This document shows positions 25,894 to 34,357 of a stretch of DNA of 64,000 bases, piece after piece. The notes under the pieces are model-generated. The model saw nothing but the letters and a program-made list of their open reading frames with translations. It was not told where the DNA came from and did no database searches. The position numbers and the translations under genes were made by a program. The stretch spans positions 1 to 64,000 of the forward strand of contig NZ_PPXX01000096.1 in NCBI RefSeq assembly GCF_021655075.1. The letters are read 5' to 3'. Origin of the DNA: Clostridium sp. Cult2 (GTDB lineage Bacteria; Bacillota; Clostridia; Tissierellales; Tepidimicrobiaceae). The first letter of the stretch is position 1; each line of letters opens with the position of its first letter.

Positions 25894-25939
25894 ACTATCT
25901 CTCATTTTGATTTTTCATCAAGATGAGAGATAGTATTTT
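25894..25939 (+). terminator. Terminator after panB
   Basis: ACTATCTCTCAT and ATGAGAGATAGT form a 12-base stem with the T-rich tail ATTTTG. It separates the operon from the convergent nagB gene. Confidence 0.8.
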
Positions 25940-25991
25940 GTGGTAGTTTAATTATTGACATTGATTAATAATATTAAATAGATTTCTGACT

Positions 25992-26720
25992 TTAGACTGT
26001 TGCAGCCTCTTCATCTAAAATTATTGTAATATTTGGGTGCAATAGAAGAATCGAAGCAGGAATTTTAGTTGATATGGCATTGTAGCTCAACAATTTTTTA
26101 ATTATTTGTGCTTTTTTCTTTCCACTGGCTAGAAGTATTATTTTTTTTGATTTCATGATGCTACCTAGCCCCATAGTGATAGCCTTTTTTGGAACTTCTT
26201 CCATGGAGTTAAAAAACCTTGCATTTGCTTTTATTGTAGATTCAGTTAAATCTGTTATATGAGTTCCTAAATATAGCTCTTCACTATTTGGTTCATTAAA
26301 ACCAATATGACCATTTTCACCTATTCCTAAAATTTGCAGGTCTATCCCACCTAATTCTTGTATTTTATTATCATAGTTTTTACAATAATCTTCAACATTC
26401 TCTGGCTTCCCATTTGGAATATAAATATTTTCACTATTGATATTAATATGATTAAAGAAATTTTCATACATAAAATAGTGGTAACTATTTGAATCATCAT
26501 GACAGATGTCCAAATATTCATCGAGATTAAAGGTAGTTATTTCAGAAAAATCTAAACCACATTCTATATGTTTTTTTATTAATTCTTTATAAGTACCTAA
26601 GGGTGTGCTTCCAGTAGCTAAACCCAATACTAGTTTTGGATTGTTTTTTATTTCTAATTCGATTAGGTTAGAAGCTTCTTTACTTAAATCTAAATAATCT
26701 TTCTTAATAATAACTTTCAT
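25992..26720 (-). CDS. nagB: Glucosamine-6-phosphate deaminase
   Basis: This is a 242-residue deaminase-isomerase that converts glucosamine 6-phosphate to fructose 6-phosphate and ammonia. Family motifs are GLATGSTPLGTY near residue 36, the catalytic aspartate in TTFNLDEYLDI and GIGENGHIGFNEP near residue 130. CGAGGTG precedes the ATG by eight bases. It is the last gene of a four-gene minus-strand run controlled from the SorC-type operator at 29371. A deaminase in a polyol gene set is unusual and hints at an amino-sugar or amino-polyol intermediate. It may instead act on a related ketose phosphate. Confidence 0.9.
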   Translation of the reverse strand: MKVIIKKDYLDLSKEASNLIELEIKNNPKLVLGLATGSTPLGTYKELIKKHIECGLDFSEITTFNLDEYLDICHDDSNSYHYFMYENFFNHININSENIYIPNGKPENVEDYCKNYDNKIQELGGIDLQILGIGENGHIGFNEPNSEELYLGTHITDLTESTIKANARFFNSMEEVPKKAITMGLGSIMKSKKIILLASGKKKAQIIKKLLSYNAISTKIPASILLLHPNITIILDEEAATV

Positions 26721-26747
26721 ATTTTAATCACCTCGTTTTGATTAGAT

Positions 26748-27419
26748 TTATAAGCCAATTTGGGTTTGATTATAAGCTGTTTTCCAGTCTTTAATGAAAT
26801 TCTCTACGCTAGAATCTGTTAATGGATGGTATATTAACTTCTCAAGAATTTCTAATGATAGAGTAACTGAATGGGCTCCTTCAAGGCTTGATTTGTGGAC
26901 TTGTTCTACATTCTTGAAGCTGGCTGCTAATATTTTTGTGCCTAAACCGTGAATATTTAATAATTTACTAATTTCTTTCACAACATTAACACCATCAGCA
27001 GAAATATTATCAAGTCTATTTACATAAGGTGCCACAAAATTAGCTCCTGCCATGGCTGCAACTAAAGCTTGTTGAGGTGTAAAAATAGCCGTTGCAGTTA
27101 TATTAAATCCTTCCTTTTTTAATGCTTTAATGGCTTTAATTCCTTCTTCTATTACTGGAATTTTTATATAAATATTTCCACCTATAGTATCCTTAATAAA
27201 ATGAGCTTCTTTTACCATATCTTCTGCTTTAGTTCCCAGTACTTGTACATGGAGCATTTTGTCATTTCCAATTATATTTCTAATATCTTTTAAAACCTCT
27301 ATATAGTTTCTATTCTCTTTTGCAATAATAGTAGGGTTTGTTGTAACCCCTTCTATTGGGTAATATTCATTACCCTTTTTAATGTCATTAATATCTGCTG
27401 TATCCAATAATATTAGCAT
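26748..27419 (-). CDS. fsa: Fructose-6-phosphate aldolase / transaldolase-like protein
   Basis: This is a small class I aldolase of the TalC/FSA type (about 223 residues). It shows LLDTADINDIKKG at the start, GVTTNPTIIAKE, the Schiff-base lysine in IYIKIPV near residue 90, TATAIFTPQQALVAAMAGA and YVNRLDN. ATG 27419 has AAGGTGG seven bases upstream; the TTG at 27425 is too close to it. FSA splits fructose 6-phosphate to glyceraldehyde 3-phosphate and dihydroxyacetone, whereas TalC acts as a transaldolase; the two cannot be told apart reliably by eye. Fructose 6-phosphate is the product expected from the divergent sorbitol system. Confidence 0.85.
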   Translation of the reverse strand: MLILLDTADINDIKKGNEYYPIEGVTTNPTIIAKENRNYIEVLKDIRNIIGNDKMLHVQVLGTKAEDMVKEAHFIKDTIGGNIYIKIPVIEEGIKAIKALKKEGFNITATAIFTPQQALVAAMAGANFVAPYVNRLDNISADGVNVVKEISKLLNIHGLGTKILAASFKNVEQVHKSSLEGAHSVTLSLEILEKLIYHPLTDSSVENFIKDWKTAYNQTQIGL

Positions 27420-27438
27420 TATCAATCCACCTTCCTAA

Positions 27439-28281
27439 TTATATTCTATTTAGGCAATTAAATACTTTATAGTAATTAATTAAACTTGCTTTTATTGATT
27501 CTTCAGCTGCTAAATTGATATCTCCATAATTATCTATAGTTTCAAGGGCTTTTTTTACTCCATTTGTTGCTGCAATCATAAGGTCTGTGCAAAGATTAAT
27601 TTTACTTATTCCTAATTTTGCACATTTTCCTAATATATCTTCTCCAGTACCTGAACCACCATGTAAAACTAATGGGATATTTACCCTTTTTGCGATTTCT
27701 TCAAGTCTGCATATGTCTATATTTGGTTTTCCTTTATATTTTCCATGTACAGTTCCAATAGCTACTGCTAATGAGTCTAAGTTTGTTTTCCTTACAAAAT
27801 CTTCAGCTTCATCTGGTTCTGTTAGAATAGATTGAGAATTTTCGTCAGTTTCACTAGAATCTCCAGAGCCTACATGACCTAGTTCTGCTTCCACAGTTAC
27901 ATTACATGCATGAGCTACTTTTACCACCTCTTTTACTAAATACACATTTTCATCAAAGGGTGCTGTAGAAGCGTCTATCATTACCGATGAGAATCCTGAT
28001 TTAATAGCTTTAATAACAGTTTCGTAATCATTGCCATGATCTAGATGAAGTGCATATTGGGTATTATATTTATCTCCATAGTAGTTAACGAGCATAGCAA
28101 CTTCTTCAATGCTAATATATTGTAAATGAGCTTGGGCTAAACCTACAATTACTGGGCTATTAACTTCCTTACTTGCTCTTAATACTGCTCTAATACTATT
28201 GATATCCCATACATTAGGTTGTGGTATTGCATATTGATTTTCCCTTGCTTTAGATAGCATATAACGAGTGTTTACAAGCAT
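27439..28281 (-). CDS. Class II fructose/tagatose-bisphosphate aldolase family protein
   Basis: This is a zinc-dependent aldolase of about 280 residues. Metal and substrate motifs are YALHLDHGNDYETV near residue 80, SVMIDAST, the glutamate in VEAELGHVG, AVAIGTVHGKY with a zinc histidine, VLHGGSGTGED, and ISKINLCTDL. ATG 28281 sits seven bases after AGGAGG; ATG 28284 directly before it and an upstream in-frame ATG at 28323 are less likely. The enzyme would split a ketose 1,6-bisphosphate into triose phosphates. No phosphofructokinase is adjacent, so the bisphosphate must come from central metabolism or the substrate is another 1-phosphate. Confidence 0.86.
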   Translation of the reverse strand: MLVNTRYMLSKARENQYAIPQPNVWDINSIRAVLRASKEVNSPVIVGLAQAHLQYISIEEVAMLVNYYGDKYNTQYALHLDHGNDYETVIKAIKSGFSSVMIDASTAPFDENVYLVKEVVKVAHACNVTVEAELGHVGSGDSSETDENSQSILTEPDEAEDFVRKTNLDSLAVAIGTVHGKYKGKPNIDICRLEEIAKRVNIPLVLHGGSGTGEDILGKCAKLGISKINLCTDLMIAATNGVKKALETIDNYGDINLAAEESIKASLINYYKVFNCLNRI

Positions 28282-28309
28282 CATATAACCTCCTGATTTA
28301 TAGAATGAA

Positions 28310-29356
28310 TTACATTTTAACAACGGTTTTAATACCTTTACTGCTTCTCACTTTTTTAATCCCTTCAATAATATTATCTAAGGATACTACATCTGTTATT
28401 AATTTATTTGCATCTACAATATTATTGTTAAGTAATTCTGTAGCAGTAACATGTTGTGGTATAGTTGAACCAAAAGCTCCAAATATGGAAATTTCCTTAT
28501 AATGAGCACGATTGGTATTTATGCTATTTATGGAACTGCCTTTTGGTAATCCCGCAAAGAAACTAACCTTTCCGCATTTTCTTGTGGCTTCAATAGCTTG
28601 ATTTTGAGCAATTGGAGCAGAGCAGGCAGCAATTGCAACATCTACTCCTTTACCATTGGTTATTTCATTGACTTTTTCAATTAAATCTTCTTTACTTGAA
28701 TCTATTGTATAATTTGCACCACATTGGGCAGCTAATTCTAACCTATCCTTTTGTATATCAGCTAATATAATTTTTGTTGCTCCTTTTGCTTTTGATAAAG
28801 CTGCATGCATAGCTCCAATAGGTCCAGCACCAATTATTAAAACAGAATCTCCTAATTCAATATTTAAATATTTATGTCCATTAATAACACAGGACAAAGG
28901 TTCGGCAATAGATGAGTTTAATAGATTTGCATTATCATCTAATTTAATGATGTTTCCACCATTTACTGCAGCTGATGGAACTTTTACATATTCTGCAAAA
29001 CCTCCATCTATTTCATATCCAATAATAGATTGATTTTCACACATATTGCTATTACCATTTAAACAATATTCACATTTACCACAAGCTATCATAGGAGCTA
29101 GCAATACTTTTTCTCCTTTTTTATAGTTTGTTATATTGGCTCCAACTTCCTCTATAATGCCAGAAATTTCATGACCTATTATTCTAGGTGGTATCACATT
29201 GGCTTGTCCATTGAAATATATTCTAACATCTGTTCCGCAAATTGCACAGTATTCAACTTTAATTAGGATTTCATCTTCTTCTATTACTGGGATATCTCTT
29301 TCTTCAATTCTAAGATCTTCAGGTCCATAAAAAACAGCAGCTTTCATTTTTTTCAT
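28310..29356 (-). CDS. Zinc-dependent medium-chain alcohol/polyol dehydrogenase
   Basis: This is a 348-residue MDR-family dehydrogenase. Catalytic zinc ligands are in YCAICGTDVRIY and GHEISGIIEEVG near residue 63. The structural zinc cysteines are in ACGKCEYCLNGNSNMC near residues 92-107. The NAD fold is VLIIGAGPIGAMHAALSKAKGA in outline. It resembles sorbitol/L-iditol and threonine dehydrogenases. AGGAGGGG stands directly upstream, and the SorC-type palindrome TGCACAAATGTGCA abuts that ribosome site. As first gene of the minus-strand run it probably oxidises a polyol or a phosphorylated derivative. The precise substrate is unknown. Confidence 0.86.
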   Translation of the reverse strand: MKKMKAAVFYGPEDLRIEERDIPVIEEDEILIKVEYCAICGTDVRIYFNGQANVIPPRIIGHEISGIIEEVGANITNYKKGEKVLLAPMIACGKCEYCLNGNSNMCENQSIIGYEIDGGFAEYVKVPSAAVNGGNIIKLDDNANLLNSSIAEPLSCVINGHKYLNIELGDSVLIIGAGPIGAMHAALSKAKGATKIILADIQKDRLELAAQCGANYTIDSSKEDLIEKVNEITNGKGVDVAIAACSAPIAQNQAIEATRKCGKVSFFAGLPKGSSINSINTNRAHYKEISIFGAFGSTIPQHVTATELLNNNIVDANKLITDVVSLDNIIEGIKKVRSSKGIKTVVKM

Positions 29357-29370
29357 TCTTTACCCCTCCT

Positions 29371-29384
29371 TGCACAAATGTGCA
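29371..29384 (-). promoter_or_regulatory. SorC-type operator, minus-strand operon
   Basis: TGCACAAATGTGCA is a perfect palindrome apart from its two central bases, and it is repeated exactly at 29648-29661. It abuts the ribosome site of the dehydrogenase gene and lies downstream of the predicted start of transcription. Confidence 0.75.
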
Positions 29385-29417
29385 TTAAATTCAAATGTGA
29401 CCTTTGCTTTCAGCATT

Positions 29418-29446
29418 ATTTTATAATTATATAGTGAAAAAGTCAA
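29418..29446 (-). promoter_or_regulatory. Promoter of the adh-fba-fsa-nagB run
   Basis: On the minus strand TTGACT (29441-29446) and TAAAAT (29418-29423) are 17 bases apart. The start of transcription would be near 29411, upstream of the palindrome. Confidence 0.6.
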
Positions 29447-29594
29447 TGTTTAATAGGGAGTTTATTTTTTGACGTCGATTTAAGTTCACATTTATTTTAC
29501 GAAAACAACAAGGCGAAAAGTAGCAATTATCACGATTGTATATAATTAGCTGAAAGTTTAAACGAAAATAATTAAATAAATACTCCATATATGC

Positions 29595-29622
29595 TTGCAT
29601 TTTTAAAAACTTGTATTATAAT
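29595..29622 (+). promoter_or_regulatory. Promoter of the SorC-family gene and glucitol PTS genes
   Basis: TTGCAT (29595-29600) and a consensus TATAAT (29617-29622) are 16 bases apart. Transcription would start near 29629, about 20 bases before the palindrome. Confidence 0.65.
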
Positions 29623-29647
29623 GAAAGTAACACAAATAATATAGCAG

Positions 29648-29661
29648 TGCACAAATGTGCA
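29648..29661 (+). promoter_or_regulatory. SorC-type operator, plus-strand operon
   Basis: This is the second exact copy of TGCACAAATGTGCA. It lies in the 5' leader and ends where the ribosome site AAGGGAGG of the regulator gene begins, so bound regulator would obstruct transcription. Confidence 0.75.
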
Positions 29662-29677
29662 GAAGGGAGGTTCTAAA

Positions 29678-30628
29678 TTGAATCAATGGGATGATGAACG
29701 TTTGATGGTTAAAATTGCTCAAATGTATTACCACGAGAATATGTCACAAAGTCAAATTTCTGATCGTTTAGGAATATACCGGACAACTATTAGTAGGATG
29801 CTAAAGAAAGCTCGGGAAAACGGTATTGTAACTATTAATATTAATAGTAAATTCAACTACTGCTATGAACTAGAGGATGAACTTGAAAAAGGTTTTGGAC
29901 TGAAGGAATGTATTGTAGTGCCAGAAAATACAGGAGCAGAGAAAAATGGCAAAAAGGCAGTTGCTAAAGCCGGTGCAGAATTTTTAAAAAGAATTGCAAA
30001 AGATGGAGATAATATTGGATTCGCTTGGGGCAGTACTATTGCATATTTATCTGATGAACTAAAAAACTGTCGTTCTATTTCCATGAATGTAGTCCCACTA
30101 GTAGGTGGACCGGGTAATATAGTAAGCGACTATCATGTTAATTCAATTCTATCAAAAGTATCAAAAGCTTTTAATTGTAAGGCACATTATCTTTATGCAC
30201 CTGCTATTACAGAAAAAAAAGAGACAAAGGAAGCTATTATATCTGATTATAATTTTACTGGTATATTAAAACTTTGGGACAAAATCAATATTGCAGTACT
30301 TGGAATTGGGGCACCTTCGAAATCTTCTAATATGATATGGATGGGTTTTTTCCAAGATGAGGATTTTACTTATCTGGAGAAAGAAAATGTTGTAGGAGAT
30401 ATATGTTCAAGATTTTATGATATAAACGGGAAATTAATAGAATCAGATATCAACGATAGAACTATAGCTATAGAATTGGAGAAATTAAGAGGTGTGGAGT
30501 ATTCAATTGGTATAGCTGAATCTTTAGAGAAGGTACCTGCAATTCTTGGGGCCTTAAGGGGAAAATTTATAAATACTTTAATAACTACGGAACAGACTGC
30601 TAAGCTATTATTAGATTTTAATAAATAA
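29678..30628 (+). CDS. SorC/DeoR-like sugar-binding transcriptional regulator
   Basis: This is a regulator of about 316 residues. The helix-turn-helix lies near residues 18-42 (MSQSQISDRLGIYRTTISRM). The SorC effector domain follows, with GFAWGSTIAYL, VPLVGGPGNI, APAITEKKETKEAI and the closing IGIAESLEKVPAILGALRGK. TTG 29678 has AAGGGAGG seven bases upstream; the GTG at 29657 lies in the operator. It sits first in the glucitol PTS transcript and diverges from the aldolase transcript, each with the same palindrome, so it probably controls both. The effector is likely the imported polyol phosphate. Confidence 0.88.
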   Translation: MNQWDDERLMVKIAQMYYHENMSQSQISDRLGIYRTTISRMLKKARENGIVTININSKFNYCYELEDELEKGFGLKECIVVPENTGAEKNGKKAVAKAGAEFLKRIAKDGDNIGFAWGSTIAYLSDELKNCRSISMNVVPLVGGPGNIVSDYHVNSILSKVSKAFNCKAHYLYAPAITEKKETKEAIISDYNFTGILKLWDKINIAVLGIGAPSKSSNMIWMGFFQDEDFTYLEKENVVGDICSRFYDINGKLIESDINDRTIAIELEKLRGVEYSIGIAESLEKVPAILGALRGKFINTLITTEQTAKLLLDFNK

Positions 30629-30653
30629 TATTAAAAAAAGGGGTGAGTTCCCT

Positions 30654-31034
30654 ATGACTTGGAGATTTATTATTGTTATTGCAATTGCATGGATTTTGCA
30701 AATTCTATTGGGACTATTACAGATTAAATCTTTTAACAAAAGGTACGTTGAATTAAGACGTAAAGGTAAGGTAGCAATAGGTAAAGTGAAGGGGAAGCTA
30801 AGAGCTGGAACAGTGGTATTGATTGCTATAGATGATGATTGTAATATTATACAAGCGGAAAAGATACAAGGTTTAACTGTATTTGCAAGATTAAAATCAA
30901 TGAATACCTTGATAGGTGAAAACCTACTAAAAATAGATCCTGTAGTCCTTGAAAAACTTGATAAACTCACTCTATTAGCTGTAACAGATGCAGTTAACAA
31001 CTATAGGACAGTTACTGAAGGGGGTGAAACATAA
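30654..31034 (+). CDS. gutM: GutM-type glucitol operon activator
   Basis: This 126-residue protein has one N-terminal membrane segment (about residues 3-22) and a cytoplasmic part that fits the glucitol operon activator GutM: QIKSFNKRYVELRRKGKVAIGK and the closing TLLAVTDAVNNYR. In enterobacteria GutM activates the gut operon. In Firmicutes it accompanies glucitol PTS genes with varied regulators. It lies between the SorC-type regulator and the IIC gene. The role as an activator is by family; how a membrane-anchored protein does it is unclear. Confidence 0.83.
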   Translation: MTWRFIIVIAIAWILQILLGLLQIKSFNKRYVELRRKGKVAIGKVKGKLRAGTVVLIAIDDDCNIIQAEKIQGLTVFARLKSMNTLIGENLLKIDPVVLEKLDKLTLLAVTDAVNNYRTVTEGGET

Positions 31035-31092
31035 AAATTTATAGTTTTTCATTACTTAAATTACAAAATAACTAAAACGAGGTGATAGTATT

Positions 31093-31638
31093 ATGGAATT
31101 CATGTCAAATCTTGCAGCAGGTTTTATTGGACTATTTCAAAAAGGCGGAGAAACTTTTGTAGGCCTTGTTACAGGCATTGTGCCATTACTTGTATGTTTA
31201 TTAGTAGCAATGAATGCAATAATTAGACTTGTAGGGGAAGAAAAAATTGAAAAACTTGCACAAAAATCTGCAAATAATGTATTTGCTAGATATTTAATAT
31301 TACCTACAGTAGGAACTTTTTTCTTCTGTAATCCCATGACAATGTCACTTGGTAAATTTTTACCTGAAAAATATAAACCAGGATATTATTCTGCATCAAC
31401 TTTTGCTTGTCATACTATGAATGGGTTGTTCCCACACGTAAATCCAGGAGAACTTTTTGTTTTCTTAGGAATTGCAAATGGAATAACTGAATTAGGATTA
31501 CCAGTAGCTGATTTAGCTTTAAGATATTTCTTAGTAGGGATTGTTACAAACTTCTTTAGAGGTTGGATAACAGACTTTACAACTGCATATGTTGAAAAAC
31601 AACAAAATGTTAAATTGAAAGAAACCGTTAGTCTATAA
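31093..31638 (+). CDS. gutA: PTS glucitol/sorbitol transporter subunit IIC
   Basis: This is a 181-residue membrane subunit (EIIC-Gut, first half of the permease) with about four hydrophobic segments. It starts [20 protein letters not shown] and continues [22 protein letters not shown] and [25 protein letters not shown], all typical of GutA/SrlA. With the IIBC protein and the IIA protein encoded directly after it, it forms the transporter that imports and phosphorylates a hexitol. A second copy of this subunit is encoded at 63232. Confidence 0.92.
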   Translation: MEFMSNLAAGFIGLFQKGGETFVGLVTGIVPLLVCLLVAMNAIIRLVGEEKIEKLAQKSANNVFARYLILPTVGTFFFCNPMTMSLGKFLPEKYKPGYYSASTFACHTMNGLFPHVNPGELFVFLGIANGITELGLPVADLALRYFLVGIVTNFFRGWITDFTTAYVEKQQNVKLKETVSL

Positions 31639-31667
31639 GATATTATCGTATTAGGAGGTGCTAATAA

Positions 31668-32669
31668 ATGAGTAAATACAATTCTGTAATCGTTAGTGCA
31701 GGATCTGGTGGATTTGGAGGTCCTTTAGCAATAACTCCAAATGAAAAGCAAAAATACTTAGTATATGTAACAGGAGGTAATAAACCTTCCATTGCTGATA
31801 AAATTGCAAAATTATCAGGAGCAGAGTTAGTTGATGGTTTCAAAACTAGAGTACCTGATGATGAGATTGCAGCTGTAATTATTGATTGTGGTGGTACTTT
31901 AAGATGTGGTGTATATCCACAAAAAAGGATTAAAACCATTAATATAAGGGCTACTGGTCCAAGTGGTCCCCTTGCAAAATACATTACTGAAGATATTTAT
32001 GTTTCAGATGTTAAGGATAAGAATATTAGTCTAGCTAATGGAAATGAAGTTATTAATGAAACAGCAACTTCTAAAGCTGAAACTACAGAAAAACCAAAAT
32101 ATGATACATCCAAGAAAATAAGTCAACAAACTGAGAAGAAGAGTTTAATGGTTAAAATAGGTGCTGGTATGGGAAGAATAGTCAGTACACTATATCAAGC
32201 AGGTAAGGACACCATAGATACAGTTATTAAAACTATTATTCCATTTATGGCCTTCGTATCTATGTTGATTGGCGTAATATTAAAATCTGGAATTGGTGAT
32301 GCTTTCGCTAATATGTTAACTCCTTTAGCAGGAACATTGCCTGGATTAGTTCTTATATCATTAATTTGTTCTTTCCCATTATTATCGCCATTTTTAGGAC
32401 CTGGTGCTGTAATTGCACAAGTTATTGGCGTATTAGTAGGAGTTGAGATTGGGAAAGGAAATATCCCACCACAACTTGCTTTGCCAGCATTATTTGCAAT
32501 TAACTCTCAAGCTGCAGCTGACTTTATACCTGTAGGGTTAGGACTTGCAGAAGCTGAACCAGAAACTGTAGAGGTAGGTGTTCCAGCAGTACTATATTCT
32601 AGATTTTTAACTGGTGCTCCTACAGTATTGATTGCTTGGTTAGCAAGTTTTGGTCTATATTCAAAATAG
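31668..32669 (+). CDS. gutE: PTS glucitol/sorbitol transporter subunit IIBC
   Basis: This is a 333-residue protein. The N-terminal IIB domain starts with [16 protein letters not shown], and the phosphorylated cysteine is in [11 protein letters not shown] near residue 75. A charged linker around residues 130-160 leads to the second half of the IIC domain with about four membrane segments, including [18 protein letters not shown] and [16 protein letters not shown]. It accepts phosphate from the IIA protein and passes it to the polyol during uptake. Start and spacing (AGGAGG seven bases before the ATG) are clear. Confidence 0.92.
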   Translation: MSKYNSVIVSAGSGGFGGPLAITPNEKQKYLVYVTGGNKPSIADKIAKLSGAELVDGFKTRVPDDEIAAVIIDCGGTLRCGVYPQKRIKTINIRATGPSGPLAKYITEDIYVSDVKDKNISLANGNEVINETATSKAETTEKPKYDTSKKISQQTEKKSLMVKIGAGMGRIVSTLYQAGKDTIDTVIKTIIPFMAFVSMLIGVILKSGIGDAFANMLTPLAGTLPGLVLISLICSFPLLSPFLGPGAVIAQVIGVLVGVEIGKGNIPPQLALPALFAINSQAAADFIPVGLGLAEAEPETVEVGVPAVLYSRFLTGAPTVLIAWLASFGLYSK

Positions 32670-32690
32670 TAATTAATTGGAGGATTAATA

Positions 32691-33056
32691 ATGAAAACAA
32701 TATATCACACTTTAGTTACTAAAGTTGGCGACTTATTTAATGCTTTTATTGATGAAAAAATTTTAATAATGTTTAAAGATAATGCACCTGAAGAGCTTTT
32801 GGATTATTGTATATTACACAATGAAAACAGTCGTAAGGATGACATAAAACCAGGTGATATATTGGTTATTGAAGAAGAAGAATATCTAATAACGGCAGTT
32901 GGAAGAGATGCGATAGAAAACCTAGACAATTTAGGCCATATTACCTTAAAGTTTGATGGTAATAATGAGGCTAAGTTACCCGGTACTATACATGTAGAAA
33001 ATAAAGCAATTAAAGATATTGACGTTGGAGCAACAATAAAAGTTATTAGAAGATGA
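32691..33056 (+). CDS. gutB: PTS glucitol/sorbitol transporter subunit IIA
   Basis: This 121-residue protein fits EIIA-Gut: APEELLDYCILHNEN with the candidate phosphorylated histidine near residue 43, KPGDILVIEEEEYLITAVG, LGHITLKFDG and PGTIHVENKAI. It is cytoplasmic and carries phosphate from HPr to the IIB cysteine. It follows the IIBC gene after 21 bases. A long hairpin (33063-33110) separates it from the dehydrogenase gene. Confidence 0.9.
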   Translation: MKTIYHTLVTKVGDLFNAFIDEKILIMFKDNAPEELLDYCILHNENSRKDDIKPGDILVIEEEEYLITAVGRDAIENLDNLGHITLKFDGNNEAKLPGTIHVENKAIKDIDVGATIKVIRR

Positions 33057-33062
33057 TAAATC

Positions 33063-33110
33063 ATATAGGAATCATATTTCGCATATTTTTATGAAATATG
33101 ATTCCTATAT
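33063..33110. terminator. Long hairpin after the PTS genes
   Basis: ATATAGGAATCATATTTC and GAAATATGATTCCTATAT form an 18-base perfect stem with a 12-base loop. No T-run follows, so it may be an mRNA processing or stability structure that sets the ratio of PTS to dehydrogenase rather than a true terminator. Confidence 0.5.
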
Positions 33111-33187
33111 ACTAGTAACCATGTGCAATATAAGACAGAGGATAAATACTAACAGATAAGGGTTTAATAAGGATAGGAGGCATTAAA

Positions 33188-34003
33188 ATGGTGGAATCAT
33201 GGTTAAGGTTAGAGGGAAAGACAGTAATTGTAACAGGTGGTGCATCTGGCATAGGAAAGTCAATTGCTGAGGAATTCCTGAATAATGGTGCTAATGTAGT
33301 TGTATGTGATATAAACCCAAAAGCACCAGAATTTAGCACTAATAATGGGAAAATAATGTATATGATAACAGACATTACAAAGCAAGATAGTGTAAAATCA
33401 ATGGTGGATAAAACCCTATCAGTCTTTGGACAAGTTGACATTTTAGTAAATAATGCAGGTATCAATATTCCAAGATTACTAGTTGACCCCACAGAAGCAC
33501 ATAGTAAATTTGAATTAGACGAAATCGTATTTGATAAAGTAGTAAATGTCAATTTAAAGGGAGTATTTTTCTGTACTCAGGCAGTAGTAAGGGAAATGAT
33601 TAAAAAGGGTAGTGGTGTAATAATAAATATATCTTCTGAATGTGGATTAGAAGGTTCAGAGGGACAGAGTATATATGCTGCTACTAAAAATGCTATTAAT
33701 TCCTTTACACGTTCATGGGCTAAAGAATTAGGAAAATTAGGTATTAGAGTTGTTGGAGTAGCACCTGGAATCTTAGAAGAAACAGGCCTTAGAACTGTTG
33801 AATATGAAACAGCATTAGCATATACAAGAGGAATTCAAGTTGAAGAATTAAGAGCAGGATATAATAAAGTGTCCACTATACCACTAGGTAGACCTGGGAA
33901 ACTAGGGGAAGTTGCTGATTTAGTTTGCTATTTAGGAAGTGATAGGGCAAGTTATATTCATGGTGTTACTTATAATGTTGCAGGAGGTAAAACAAGAGGA
34001 TAG
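33188..34003 (+). CDS. Short-chain dehydrogenase, probable sorbitol-6-phosphate 2-dehydrogenase
   Basis: This is a 271-residue SDR enzyme. The nucleotide site is VTGGASGIGKSIAEEF near residue 14, the NAG motif is LVNNAGINIP, and the catalytic Ser-Tyr-Lys triad is in INISSECGLEG and YAATKNAINSF. The C-terminus GVTYNVAGGKTRG is usual for sorbitol-6-phosphate dehydrogenases of Gram-positive glucitol operons. It follows the PTS genes, so oxidation of the imported hexitol 6-phosphate to fructose 6-phosphate is the most likely role. A different polyol phosphate is possible given the unusual partner genes on the other strand. Confidence 0.85.
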   Translation: MVESWLRLEGKTVIVTGGASGIGKSIAEEFLNNGANVVVCDINPKAPEFSTNNGKIMYMITDITKQDSVKSMVDKTLSVFGQVDILVNNAGINIPRLLVDPTEAHSKFELDEIVFDKVVNVNLKGVFFCTQAVVREMIKKGSGVIINISSECGLEGSEGQSIYAATKNAINSFTRSWAKELGKLGIRVVGVAPGILEETGLRTVEYETALAYTRGIQVEELRAGYNKVSTIPLGRPGKLGEVADLVCYLGSDRASYIHGVTYNVAGGKTRG

Positions 34004-34100
34004 GCTTGTGAAAAGATTAAAAAAGACTGTTTCGCTCTAATAATATAACCTTATAAAGGTAGCCGAACTAATAAATATGAATATATAGTATTAATAAAAA

Positions 34101-34137
34101 ATCAAATGGTGATTGAATTTAGTGCCATTTGATTTTT
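34101..34137 (+). terminator. Terminator of the polyol plus-strand operon
   Basis: ATCAAATGG and CCATTTGAT pair around a 15-base loop and TTTTT follows. Confidence 0.75.
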
Positions 34138-34245
34138 ATTATCTTTATCTTGTTTTTGTCCTATTACTTGAGTTTTGCAGCAAAACCAAAGAATAAGGGC
34201 CTATAAGCATTGTAAACACAACGTTTATAGGCCTTTGATAATTAC
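34138..34245. other. Non-coding remnant region with hairpin
   Basis: No supportable gene lies between the terminator at 34137 and the remnants that begin near 34246. One strong hairpin is present, GGCCTATAA (34198-34206) with TTATAGGCC (34225-34233). The region is probably debris from rearrangement. Confidence 0.4.
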
Positions 34246-34265
34246 AAAAAAGTGTAGTTCTACAC
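34246..34265 (-). terminator. Minus-strand intrinsic terminator of a lost gene
   Basis: On the minus strand GTGTAG, AA, CTACAC is followed by TTTTTT. It lies directly after the stop codon of the orphan gene tail at 34269. Confidence 0.6.
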
Positions 34266-34268
34266 CTA

Positions 34269-34350
34269 TTATTTTTTAGAATTTGCAATTAAGTTTTTGA
34301 TATCACTTTGTTTCCAAAATCTTTTGGTAATATCAGTCAGAAGGGGAAAT
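34269..34350 (-). pseudogene. Orphan C-terminal gene tail
   Basis: A minus-strand frame encodes about 27 residues ending FWKQSDIKNLIANSKK before a TAA at 34269 and is closed upstream by a stop codon near 34350-34358. A proper terminator follows it. Only the last part of a gene remains; its family is not recognised. It probably marks one edge of the rearrangement that also truncated the nucleoside ABC importer genes on the other strand. Confidence 0.4.
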
Positions 34351-34357
34351 CTTTTTC

